Translations under genes and position numbers: made by a program
Shown here: positions 11,837-22,473 of the stretch, one piece after another
Numbering within the stretch: position 1 is the stretch's first letter
Layout: the number at the start of each line of letters is the position of its first letter
Assembly: GCA_026008535.1 (NCBI GenBank)
Contig: BRKX01000004.1
Span: forward strand, 31,128,501-31,192,500
Length of the DNA stretch: 64,000 nt
Origin: Perilla frutescens
Taxonomy: Eukaryota; Streptophyta; Magnoliopsida; Lamiales; Lamiaceae
Direction: 5' to 3'
Notes under the pieces: generated by a model
Databases searched by the model: none
What the model saw: the letters and a program-made list of their open reading frames with translations, nothing else
What the model was told of the DNA's origin: nothing

Positions 11837-12676
11837 CTAAACTGGTGATGCAGGCCGTGTAGGTGGCACATAGGTACGTAGAAACTCCTCGAATGACTCA
11901 GGTTCACTCCAACGAAATGGGGCTGTTTGGCGATGAGCTCTAGGTGATAACTCTACATTTGACTCTACTTGAACCTCTTCTTTTGACTTCATCTCTAGTT
12001 CTTCTAGCCATTTTTCTATCCGGATGGCGTATTCTACCATGTCTTCCAAGTCGTCGAAGCGGTACAATGCTGTTCTTTTACGAATTGCCCTTCTTAGACC
12101 AGCTAGAAATCTATTCATGGTGTCTTCTGGATATCCTTCTACATCAGCTCGTCTCATGGCTTCAATTATTTTGTTGTAGTAGTCATTTACACTTCGATCT
12201 CTTTGTCTAAACTTGTATAGCTTTTCCTCCAACTCCCATTGGTAGTGGTCTAGAATGAAGTGTTTCCGCAACAAGTCTTTTAGCTCACGCCATGTGTCGA
12301 TAGGTGGAAGGTGATCTCGGTGGCACCGGTTCTGCTGGAATTCCCTCCATGTTGTTGCGTAGCCTTTAAACTTTGATGAAACTAGCTGCACTTTCTTTTT
12401 CTCGGGGAAGTCATAGCACTCAAAAAGTTTGTCTACTTTGCATTCCCAATCCAAATAGATGTCGGGATAGTATAGACCTTCAAACTCAGGTCTAATCATG
12501 TTGTTCTTGCGGTAGAGATGGTGAGAATTTGGTGTATATGGTGTACGGGTATACGGAGTATGAGTGGTGTATGGTGTATAGGACATGGGAAGCATGGGTG
12601 CATGTGTGTATATAGGTATGTGTGTCGTGTATGTGTGTGACAAGAGTGGTATGTTGGTGTAATGATCGAGTATCAA
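11837..12676 (-). CDS. Gag-like capsid protein of element T
   Basis: A 279-residue frame. Residues 1-60 are rich in Thr, Tyr and Pro (TPYTTHTPYT-like repeats) and probably disordered. Residues about 62-225 resemble the plant retrotransposon gag (capsid) domain: RPEFEG near 62, a DWECKVDKLFE block near 76, TWRELKDLLRKHF near 128, then a YYNKIIEAMRRADV block and FLAGLRRAIR. The alternation of W, L and charged helices is characteristic. No CCHC zinc knuckle follows, which is unusual for gag. The frame opens at an ATG at 12676; Met60 is a second plausible start nearer the domain. It ends at UAG, with an open frame continuing beyond. The absence of any internal stop in this stretch contrasts with every other gag in the window except that of copia B. 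Confidence 0.75.
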   Translation of the reverse strand: MILDHYTNIPLLSHTYTTHIPIYTHAPMLPMSYTPYTTHTPYTRTPYTPNSHHLYRKNNMIRPEFEGLYYPDIYLDWECKVDKLFECYDFPEKKKVQLVSSKFKGYATTWREFQQNRCHRDHLPPIDTWRELKDLLRKHFILDHYQWELEEKLYKFRQRDRSVNDYYNKIIEAMRRADVEGYPEDTMNRFLAGLRRAIRKRTALYRFDDLEDMVEYAIRIEKWLEELEMKSKEEVQVESNVELSPRAHRQTAPFRWSEPESFEEFLRTYVPPTRPASPV

Positions 12677-13350
12677 GTATGGTAGGGTGTGGACGTGTGG
12701 TTTGGTAGGAAGGAAGAAATTAGGATGTATTTTGATGTTTCAAATAGAATAGGAATCCAAAAATAAATCCTAACGAAAGAAGGAAAGAAGTAGGAAAGAA
12801 GAAGGAAAGAAAGATTAGGTAATTTGGAAAGTGTTACACAATTGTGACACAATCTAAATATCCTAATTGAACAAGACTCTAAGAAGAAAGGACCAAAAAT
12901 AAATTACAACTCAAAAGGAAACTACCAAAATAAAATAAAACTTGGAAGGAAAGTTCCAAAAATAAAAAAAAGACTCTAAAGGAAATTACCAACTAAAGAA
13001 TTATCCTAGAAGGAAACTACCAAAATTAAAATTGACTCACAAGGTAAATACCAAAAATAGAGAAGTACTAAAAGGAAAGTACCAAAATAAAACAAGACTC
13101 AATTGGAAACACAATGAATATACCTCTTTTTTTTTTAATTTTTGGATTTTTCTTTTCTTTTTTTTTTATCCGATTTTTTTTAAATCGACGGCTGTTTTCT
13201 TTTCTCTTTTTTTTGTCGATTTGCCTCTTTGTTTTTAATGAATAGCTATGCTATTAAAACTCGATAAAATAAAAATAAAAAGACACGTACGATGACACGT
13301 AGGATAAAATGTGACACGTCGGATTGAACCACGACCAGCAGAGCTGACGT
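12677..13350 (-). other. Leader of element T with 31-bp degenerate tandem repeat
   Basis: This is untranslated sequence between the primer site and gag. From 12915 to about 13112 the block AAGGAAA(C/G)TACCAAAA recurs at 12915, 12946, 12979, 13010, 13041, 13072 and (weaker) 13103. The spacing is 31 bp with one 33-bp exception. The rest is A-rich on the plus strand, including a T-rich stretch at 13121-13220. No ORF is supported. Confidence 0.7.
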
Positions 13351-13363
13351 GGCTCTGATGCCA
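13351..13363 (-). promoter_or_regulatory. Primer-binding site of element T
   Basis: On the minus strand TGGCATCAGAGCC, six bases inside the 5' LTR. It is complementary to the 3' end of initiator-Met tRNA with one difference from the usual TGGTATCAGAGC. Confidence 0.85.
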
Positions 13364-13369
13364 AATTTA

Positions 13370-14605
13370 TGATACGATCCGAAAAATAATCTAGGATGAA
13401 TCTAGAGACGTAGCGGAAGACTTCTGGATACGAAACACGTCAACTAATTGAAGGGTTCCAATCCGACTCGATAAACAAACAAAAAGACGAAATCTAGACA
13501 ACTAAAATACCTAGGAAAATGACACGAATTATGTAACACAAAACAAAGGAATAGAGGGCTGCATAGGGACGAGATTATGATTGTAATTTGGTGTATGGAA
13601 CGTGTGTTTGATGGTTAAGAAAGGCATGGGTAGATAGGATATGTTAGAGATGAATCGAACTTACGTGTAGATGAAACGGGTAGAACTCGAACTCGTCTTA
13701 TGGAAGAGACTCGATCAATTGGTGGCTGGACGGATACGGATGTAGATAGCTTGATGGGAGTCATCATTTGGTGTAGATGGATGATGATTCGTTGATGTAA
13801 ATCACAACCCGATAGCCTCCTTGAATCTCGAACGTACCCAAGGATGAAATCTCCAAGTTGATCTTCGGATAGCGAGTCTCCGACAATCCCTCAATGTGGA
13901 TAGGCGAATTCCCTTTGATAAAACCTAGAATTTCTAGTTCTAAGAGTATGAATTTTGAATCAAACTCACAAAGATTTAACGGGGTTGAGACGATATTGAA
14001 AGCAAATCTTAATTAATCAAATATAGTCTAAAGTAACAATGTGACATGGTTCCCCTATTTATAGGACTATGTGGAACGAAAATAAACATAAAAAAGGCTC
14101 AAAAATTGATCCAATAGGGATCTCTAACTATACTAGGAAGTTCTCTAAACTAGAATTCTATTCAATGTAGGAAATTGCCTTAAATACAATTCTAGTCAAA
14201 CCTATTTAATTAATGAACGAAAATTACATCAAAATTAAATAAAAATTTGAACTAAACTATAGTCTAACATAATTAAATAAATACTATAGTCTAAATAAAA
14301 TTCAACAAGGCCGGAACTACTCGGTATGGGCATACTTACCGAAACTAGTCGGTTTGGGCATACCGATGGGTTCACGCACTTCAACTCTTCATCTTCATGT
14401 ATTATTCTTCAAACCTTGATCTACAATCTTTGATTGTTAACAAGGTAACAATCTTAGGGTTGCGTTTAACTTCTTCTAATTCTTCAAACTTCTTACGAAT
14501 AATTGCTTGGAAACAACCTTTCAATTTCTTGCTCGAAATCGTGTAATTGAACCTCTAAATGGCAGCTCCGGATTTAGTTCATCAAGGCCTTGCATGGATT
14601 CATCA
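13370..14605 (-). repeat. 5' LTR of element T
   Basis: A 1236-bp copy whose limits are set by the inner TG/CA ends and the outer TTCAT duplication. It has a TATA box complement at 14056-14063. It retains the 23-bp segment at 13888-13914 that is missing from the other LTR. Confidence 0.9.
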
Positions 14606-14950
14606 TTCATTTACCACTTTTATGATTTCTAATTATTGAATATGTGTAGTTAGTGGTCAATAAGTATGAATTTTATGCTTCCGCATTATGAACATGATAC
14701 ATTTAACTATTTTATGGAACATTCCAAATATTGATTGTTGGATTTTGACTAGTCTTGGTTGCAGGTTTGATGGGTTGTTGAATGGTCCATGCATGTGAGC
14801 ATGGATATTTAAATATTTTAAACGGAATGTTGCCCAAATTTTTATGATTCAAAGAAAATATTCATTTGGAATTGAGAAAATTTTATTGTCTTTTCTTTTG
14901 GTCGTGTGTTTTCATTAGCACCTGGGCCTTCGGGTTCGGGTCGCTACAGG

Positions 14951-14962
14951 TGGTATCAGAGC
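14951..14962 (+). promoter_or_regulatory. Primer-binding site of gypsy F
   Basis: TGGTATCAGAGC two bases after the F LTR end, complementary to initiator-Met tRNA. The element is cut 9 bases further on by copia C. Confidence 0.85.
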
Positions 14963-14971
14963 AAGTCTACG

Positions 14972-16421
14972 TGTTGGGGTTTTTTCAAATTGTACCCCAC
15001 AGGATCTATTTGGATGCCATTAATTCTAACTCATGTAAATCATAATTTTATGTGTGATAATAATTATCCTATATTGAATTAACATGCAAGTTTCAATTTT
15101 GAATCTATTGCAGTGAAATAAAATAGAATCTATCGAAATGGTACTTACAAATGTTGTCGGATTGCTCACGGGATTAAAGGTCTAATCCCGTTATTGATGG
15201 AGAACACATGATTATGGTGAATCTTCATGGTGTTCGAAACACACAGCTCCAATATTCAACTTCTTGATCTTCTGCTGTATTCCCAGACCTTGTTTAGATG
15301 CAGGGTGGGCTGCAGACTACTAAACGATTGTGGAAACTCTAGGAATCAAGAGATCACTTACAAAGGCTGTATTGGATGTATTTTTCGTGGCCCCCCTCCT
15401 TTTATATAGGGGAGGGGACGAAAATTAATTCTCCAAACCCTATTGGGTTGGGCCTCCAACTCTTGTTCTATTCCCAGTCCACTTAGGTCATATTGGGCTA
15501 CAACAGGGATCTAGAAGAATATTAAATTTGCCTACTAATTTATTTAATTTCTAATATCCCATAAACTTAGGATATAATTAAATAAATTAAGCATTATTTT
15601 TATTCCACTAAAGAAATAATACTGACCTACCAATTTAATACATATTTATGAATATGCTTTCTTCTTTAGTTCAGCCATTCCCCATGTTAAAGATATAATG
15701 TCCATTAATTAATTATGTAAGCTTCTGATAGCTATAATTAATTAATATCTTGTTCAATGAGTAGTACCGCATGATTTTCGTATCATGTAAAGAATAAATT
15801 AATATTCTGCCTGCAGGGCGTCCCATGATCTACGTGCTTCCTCAAGAGGACATCATCAACCTGGCACACCAGGACACGGTGCTCATGCATATTGCACGAC
15901 ACATCATGTATACACTATTATTACCGAATATATCAAGTTTATTGACCCACGAAAGGATCTCACCCATTGATAAGTCAAAGTAACAAACAATGCACACATA
16001 TGCTCATCAATAAAACATGAGTTCAGAACCTGAACTCTGTGGATCTTTATTCTCTCACTTAAGGTCAGAATAGAGAACAGTATCCTATCGTGATCCTCCT
16101 CAATACATAAGCTAGTGTACTAGAATAATTAGTTAGTCAAGATGAACTAACTATCAGATTATTCTACGGTGTACCGATGGTGGGTTCAGGACCATCTATG
16201 CCGTGAGCCTTTTAATATATTGCAAGGAATCCAATGATATGATCTCTACCGTGTGTTGACCGACACCATATCATCTACAATGCAAGTATATGAAACCATG
16301 CATATAAATATATAATAATAAATATATACACAAATAGTGACTGCAATTATTATTCAATCTATATTATCTTAATATTGTTTATTATATACAAAGACATGCT
16401 TTCAAGTATACAAAACTAACA
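14972..16421 (-). repeat. 3' LTR of copia C
   Basis: It runs from TGTTGGGG at 14972 to AACTAACA at 16421, 1450 bp, followed by the purine-tract complement ATCTCCCACTTATACTC. A T/A-rich core promoter complement (TTTTATATAGGGG) lies near 15400. The block order is shared with copia E and, more distantly, with the LTRs of A and B. Confidence 0.85.
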
Positions 16422-19142
16422 ATCTCCCACTTATACTCGAAGCATGTCTTTCAAGTATAAAAAACACACTGGCTAACTCTCCAACATAACATAAACTCAA
16501 AAAAGGCCCCGGTTCTGCAACAACTCCCATTATCTCCACTTGACCATTGAAGGTCTGAGCTTGGAAGGCTCGTGAATGGGACATCCATTTTTATCTTCCA
16601 ATGCAATCTTGACCACTGCCACATCTTCCTCCCTTATATTTTGTGTAAGGTGGTACTTTAATCCTATGTTTTTAATTGCCCCATAGACTATGGATTCCTT
16701 TTCAAATTTGCTACTGCACTGAAGTTATCACAGTGTGCCGTGATACTCCTAAGGTAAATCAGGAACCACGTCTGAGTCCAACAAGAAGTTATAGAGCTGT
16801 ACAGTCTTTCGCAGCCTCAGAGCCAGCAACATACTTGACTTTCATGGTGGAGTGAGCATGCATTTCTGCCTTACTCCTCCATGGCACGACTCCCCTTCCC
16901 AATTTAAACACACATGCTGATAAAGATTTACTCTGATCCTTTTTATCAGTTTTAGAAAAACTAAGTCTGTATAACCCAAGGTAATTAGATTGTCCGAGAG
17001 GTAAAATGAGCATACTATCTCAAGTCTTCTTGAGAATACTCTTTTCCACAGTCCATTGTCCTTAACTAAGGTTAAAATTGATATCTTTCCACTATGCCAC
17101 TGCATAGTAGATATCTGTTTTTGCGCATAGCATACCATACGTGAGAATTCCTTTTGCTGAAGCATAAGGAATCTCATTTCCACTCATCCATCTCATTATG
17201 TGTTTGAGGAGCACATTTTCTTGAGTAGATGTATTCCATTCTCTAAAGGTATAAAACCTTTCTTGGAATCTGTATGTTGAATCTGGCTAGCACTTTTTCA
17301 ATATAGGTAACCTGGGATGAGTACATCAGACCAACTCCTTCATATCGAAATGCCTGGACAATCACATCCCTATGTTCGATAATACCTTCTCATTGTTACC
17401 TAATAAGCATGTTGTTATTTAACATATAGTACTAGGATAACCACCACATTTCTGTCACGCCTCTTGTACAAACAGGCGTTATCCGATTTCTCTACGAATC
17501 CATATGACTGGATAACTTCATTAGATCGGATATTTCAAGATTTTAATGCTTACTTAAATCCACGAATGGACCTCTAAGCTATCACACTAAGTGCTATTGG
17601 CCTTTAGCAATGAATCTTTTTGTTTGTAGCATATAGATATTATCCTTAAGACTTCCGTTCAAAAAAAACTGTCTTGACATCTATTTGCCAAACAAATAAG
17701 TTAAAATGAGTAGCAACAGACAAGAGATTCCAGATCTAACAATCTGTTAGATCTTCTCTTTCCTTTATAGGCCCACTTTCATTAAATGAGATTTACCTCC
17801 ATTTAGTGGTTCTACAAGCTCCCACTATTCATGGTGATCCATAGATCCCATTTCGAATTCCATTGCAGTTTTCCAAGAAATCGCATCCTTATCTTAAACC
17901 ACTCCATCATAGTTTCTGTGCTCCAATTCATTTAGTCTTTCCAGAAAATCAGAAGATACTTCTAGACTAATGAATCTATTAGGTTGGTGTACAACCCTCC
18001 CATTGCGATGAAGAATTTTCCATACCTTTGTGATACGTTGTGCAGTATTAGGTGGTACCTCTTCTTGTACACTTTGGTGTAGGATTCGAATGCCCCTTCT
18101 TTAATCCATTAAGAACGATCTTGTCCTTAACTTGTGACCTATTATATAGTCTTCTTCTAAGAATCGGGCATTAGTGCTTACAATGTCCTTCTGATTCTTA
18201 GGTCTATAAAATAAACCAATTTTCATTCATCTAGGATATCCAATAGACAATCGTCGTTTCTAGGACATATCCGCAAAACGAAATAAACAACTTTGAATAG
18301 CTAATCATCGATCTAACCATTTCCAATAACATTCAATTTCTTCACACCACTACATCATTCTGCTGTTTGAATAGCAGACGTAGTTAACCGGGATGCAATC
18401 CCATTCTCCGCCAAGTGATCCCTAAAGTTTCCTAAGAGGTACTTTTCACTAGGGCCACATAAGCAGAGTGAATTAAACCTAATAACTTCTTTGAATATAT
18501 TCCTTTAGCTTTAAAGGACACTTGGTCATCTTACCTTCTTAGCAGGATTTGCACAAAGAAATGATTCTAGGACCAATGAGACCAATGGACCATCATTTAT
18601 CAAACTTTGAATCCTCTTAAGAATAATATATCCAAGTCTTAGATGCCAAAGATAGGTTTGATTCCTTTGCGAAGATTCTTTTCTTTTATTGAGGTTGATC
18701 AATGTATTCAATAGTTGTTTTGTAGTGTTAAGCATAGATTTTAGTGTATTTAAAGATATCCATCCAATGCGCCAGAATAGATAAAATGTTTCCCAACCAT
18801 GATAATAATCTAGTTATCAAAAGTAACAAAATATCAATCCAAAACCAACTTAGAAACATAAACCAAGTTTCTAAATTCTAGCACATACAGACAATCCTTT
18901 TAAAGACTGAAATCTATCACTACTAAAGGTATGTCTATGTCTCCCACTGTAATAGCCTCCACTTTATCATAGCATTGCACATGTACATAGTGATCTCATC
19001 TTCACTCAAACGAGTGAGAGATACCTTTCCTTTTTGAGAGGACACTCAGACTTACAATGTCTCAGATGATTGTACTTGAAGCACATATCCTTTGGACTTA
19101 AAGTCCTTTTGAGGTAACTATGTCATTTTCTTCATTGCCCTA
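16422..19142 (-). pseudogene. Copia C pol and gag-end remnants
   Basis: Reading the minus strand from 19142 down, one meets a degenerate zinc knuckle (near 19030-19110, with one Cys replaced by Tyr), a protease stretch (18890-19010), the GAG-pre-integrase region containing the YLWHLRLG motif at 18526-18735, a much shortened integrase (about 17990-18520), RT fragments (17190-17990), RNase H (16840-17180) and the pol tail at 16402-16584. Stops and frameshifts occur in each block. Compared with copia B the integrase and RT are condensed, so internal deletions have removed part of each. Confidence 0.75.
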
Positions 19143-19413
19143 TGTTAGTTTTGTATACTGAAAGACTTGTCTTTGTATACTTTTCTAATAATGTGATGAT
19201 ATGAAATGAAAGTTATTACACTCACTGTTTGCATTTAGATTATGTTCTATAATTGTTCTATGCAATGTTCCATATACTTACATTGTAGATGATATGGTGT
19301 GGGGAGTCACACGGTCAGATCATATCATTAGAACCTTGTAATATATTAAAGAGCTCACGGCTTAGATGGTCCTGAACACACCATCGGTACACCATAGAAT
19401 AATATGATAAGTT

Positions 19414-19418
19414 AGTTT
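19414..19418. repeat. Target-site duplication of gypsy G (left)
   Basis: AGTTT directly before TGTAACACC. The matching copy is at 38829-38833. Confidence 0.85.
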
Positions 19419-22400
19419 TGTAACACCCCAGATTTTTAATTAAGATTTAGAGGATTCTTAATGATAATTAAAAAGTTAAGGAATAAAATTAATTAAGGTT
19501 AATTAAGGTCAGATGTCAGTCACGACTTTAAGGGTCAGTTTTCGTGAAAATCATCTTTTCAGAAAATTTGATGTTAATTCTTTTATGGCCATTCGTGGTC
19601 TCGTTAGAAAGGTTTTAACTCAAAGAGTATGCCGGTGTTTTCGGATTTTAATTCTGAAGTCAATTGAGTTCCCGGTGATGAAAAGTGTATTTAAAAGATG
19701 AATGAATAGTAACTTTTGCGTGCGTTCGTGTTTTGAGAAATTTACGAAATCCTCCTCGTTGATCCGAGTCTAGTTCTGTCAGGCCCCTCTTATGGGAAAT
19801 GACCCAAGGATTCCGTTGGCGTTCACGGATTACCATTCTGAGGTCAATCGAACGCTCGAGAGCAACATCTGTCAGTCTGAGTGAATAGTAAAAAGTAATT
19901 CCAAAAAGGGAATCTTTGCTTGTCTTTCTTCAGACGACCCCGTCTTTTTCACGAATCAAGTTGCTTCACTAGTATTCGAGCCAACGAGTCTTCCGGTATT
20001 TTTAGATTTCGTGTCTGAAGTCATTTGGACCTCGACATCGAATAAAGTAGCTTTTAACCCAACCCGGGGTAACCTTTGCAGTATTCTTGCACTGAAGTGG
20101 CTTCCCTTGGAAGCCAAAGCTTTTCCTATAAATACAAGGCCACCCCTTTAGCTTTCATTGCTCATTTGTCATCTATTTCACTTCTAAATCGAGAGGGTGA
20201 GAAGCTTTGAAAGCCGAGAAGGTTCTGTCAAAGTAAAAAGTGTTCTTCGTGAGTGTTTTTCAAGACGACGAGCGGAGTGGCGTGGAAGGGATGCGGTGAG
20301 GGAAGGTGCTAGGGGCGCCGATGGGTTGTAGCGGGCGGCTCTGCCGCCGTTGCAACTCGACGAGACGCCGAGCTGCCACCTTCCTTCGACGCACCTAACC
20401 CCGTCCATTCTTGTTCGTCGGTCTCGATCTCTATTTCTTTTTCCGTCTTTAAATTCCGCATTTACTTTCCGTTCTTTACGTTCTTCGCGTTCTTCATTAT
20501 TGTTCGTTTACCTTCCGTCTAAGTTATATTTCAGTTTTTATTGAAGTTCCAAGTTAATAACGTTTGCGTTATATTTCTCGCTTTATTCCTGTCGTTATTA
20601 TTCTTGAGATTTGCCCCGTTTATTCTGTTTAAATTCCGTTCAAGCTATATTTAGAGATTTCGTCGTTATTCTAAATAATTAAAGAGGATTATCATGTTAT
20701 GTCGTTATAATTCCAAAATTCTTTTTAAAGTGAAAAAGCATGTTATTGCATGTTAAATTCAAGTACATCGTTTTTATAAAAATCCGGGTTAATTGTTCTT
20801 CGTGTTCTTCGTGTTCGTCGAAGAAATCAACGAACACGAAGAACAGTGGAAGAACACGTTGAAGAAACCCAGTAGAAGAGAGAGAAAGAAAAGGAGCCCC
20901 GCGGGGGGGGTGCACCGCCGCGCCACACCCCCCTCGGCCGTGCCTTGCCCGCCGGGGCAAGGCAGCCCCGCGGCGGTAGGGAGGCCGCCGGGGCAGGTCG
21001 TACCCTCTTCCCGAGCTTTTCAAGTTTTTCAAGTCGTGTTATTTCCAAGTTATTTTCAAGTTAAATTTTAGAGAAGCAATCAAGATATTCTCAATTTATT
21101 TCGAGTAATCTATTTAAGTTATTCTTTGTCTAAAAATTGGGAAATCAAGTCGAGATGTTCTTTAAATAAATTCTTCTCGAAATCTATAAAGTCATAAAGT
21201 CGTGCAATCTGTAAATAAATCTTAGATTTTAGTCTTCGAGTAAAATATCATTATTTCTCGCTTTAGATAGTCGACTTCTTCGAAGAAGTTCGCTAAGTCG
21301 ATGATTCGACTTTTGTAGGAGGAAGTGAGCCTCATAGGAAATCGGAGAAGGATCTTCAGCTTGTTGCTTCATCTTCTGTCCAGTAATCGAGGTGGGTAAA
21401 TCTATACACATCTAAAGTTTGAGCTAATAAGCTCTAGAAGCATATAGGGCAAATGAAATATCCAATAAAGCATTTTTGCTTTGCCTGATCGATCTCTGTA
21501 CAAGGAAAGGAAAGAAATAAAAGAAGTTATATGCATGATTATGTTGAATTGTTATTTGAGTTAGACAAAGTAAAGGAAGTCAGTATAAGTTAAGTAAGCT
21601 CTCAAGTATGTTTAGATATGCTAGAATTGTTTATTTACAATTTATGCTACCATGAGGTGTTTAGAATTGCTTTATTTGCAATCGATGTTTATCCGCGTTC
21701 ATTTCCTCGTATTTGAATGTTTATGCTTTGTTAAAGCTCGTATAGTTAAGGATTAAGGACTTGGCTTGTTAGGGTAGCTTTAACCCTTTGTAGGCCGAGA
21801 TCATGTAGTAATAAGGTATTAGCATTAGACATTGTTCTAAGCTTGGTATTGCTAGCAAGAATAGGAAGAGAAGGAACTTAGCTTTCACTTAAGCAGGATT
21901 TGAGCTCAAAATTATTAAGGTAGTCACTGCTGGGTTTTCCTCGCAAACTCATTCGGATATTTGAGGTAACCCCTCTTCTATCCTATGGCATGCCTAAGGG
22001 TGCAGTTGACATCAGGTTTGAGCCAAGATTGGGCCCAAAAGTAAATAAAAGGGTTTGCGGATATGGAGGGGGCTTTTGCGTTTTGCTCTCCATATACCGC
22101 CAGTTCATTGTTGGATATTTCTCAAGTTATTAAAGAAGTTTTCATTAAAAACCCACTGAGTACATTAGTGCTCACGCCCTCTTTTTCAAATGTTTTCAGG
22201 TTGAGATGCTGAGGATGATGGTGGCTGTGGATGTGGGTTGGCTGCCAAGATTATTTTGTTACTATATAAGTTTCTTTGAAATCCCATTATGTGTTCTGCT
22301 ACTCTGATTAAGTCTTTCTAAATTCCGTTCAAGGTTCTATTACGTTTATTCAAGATTCTAAGAATATTCCCAGACGATTATATATATAAGATGCATATTA

Positions 22401-22473
22401 AGTTTACTTCCGCTTTCCGAGTATGATTTCCTTTCACCTATAAAAGAGTCTATGCTTGTCGGTATCTGATTAG
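19419..22473 (+). repeat. G LTR 1, truncated at its 3' end
   Basis: It follows LTR 2 and LTR 3 to the point corresponding to 29336 in LTR 2 (GGTATCTGATTAG), then jumps to internal sequence. The last about 185 bp of LTR are missing. It also lacks about 95 bp of the GC-rich segment around 20990. TATA box at 20127-20134, with GGCTTCC/GGAAGCC just upstream at 20099-20115. Confidence 0.9.
20099..20134 (+). promoter_or_regulatory. Core promoter of G LTR 1
   Basis: TATAAATA at 20127-20134, preceded by the 7-bp inverted repeat GGCTTCC-CTT-GGAAGCC (20099-20115). The same arrangement is seen at 26861-26896 and 36121-36156. Transcription would start about 30 bases downstream. Confidence 0.6.

Larger units (their letters stand above)
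9954..14605 (-). mobile_element. Gag-only LTR retrotransposon T (TR-GAG type)
   Basis: A complete element of 4652 bp with TSD TTCAT (9949-9953 and 14606-14610). LTRs of 1215 and 1236 bp start TGATGAAG and end CGTATCA on the minus strand. The primer site lies at 13351-13363 and the purine tract at 11169-11182. The interior of about 2.2 kb encodes a gag-like protein and a downstream acidic ORF, with no protease, RT, RNase H or integrase. This matches the known class of non-autonomous terminal-repeat retrotransposons with a GAG domain (TR-GAG), which must borrow polymerase from a partner. It sits inside LTR F. The two LTRs are very similar, so the insertion is fairly recent. Confidence 0.85.
6723..14948 (+). 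repeat. 5' LTR of gypsy F (about 3.57 kb), split by element T
   Basis: It begins TGTAACGCCCC at 6723 and ends GGGTCGCTACA at 14948, followed after GG by the primer site TGGTATCAGAGC. After removing element T (9954-14605) and one TTCAT copy, about 3.57 kb of LTR remain. It contains a GA-rich tract after a (GT)n run, two neighbouring tandem arrays (periods 101 and 41 bp), and near its 3' end (9848-9876) the motif CCCACTGAGTG...CACTCAGCCC shared with the other gypsy LTRs. The internal region of F is lost after 9 further bases because copia C inserted there. No second LTR of F is present. Confidence 0.75.
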
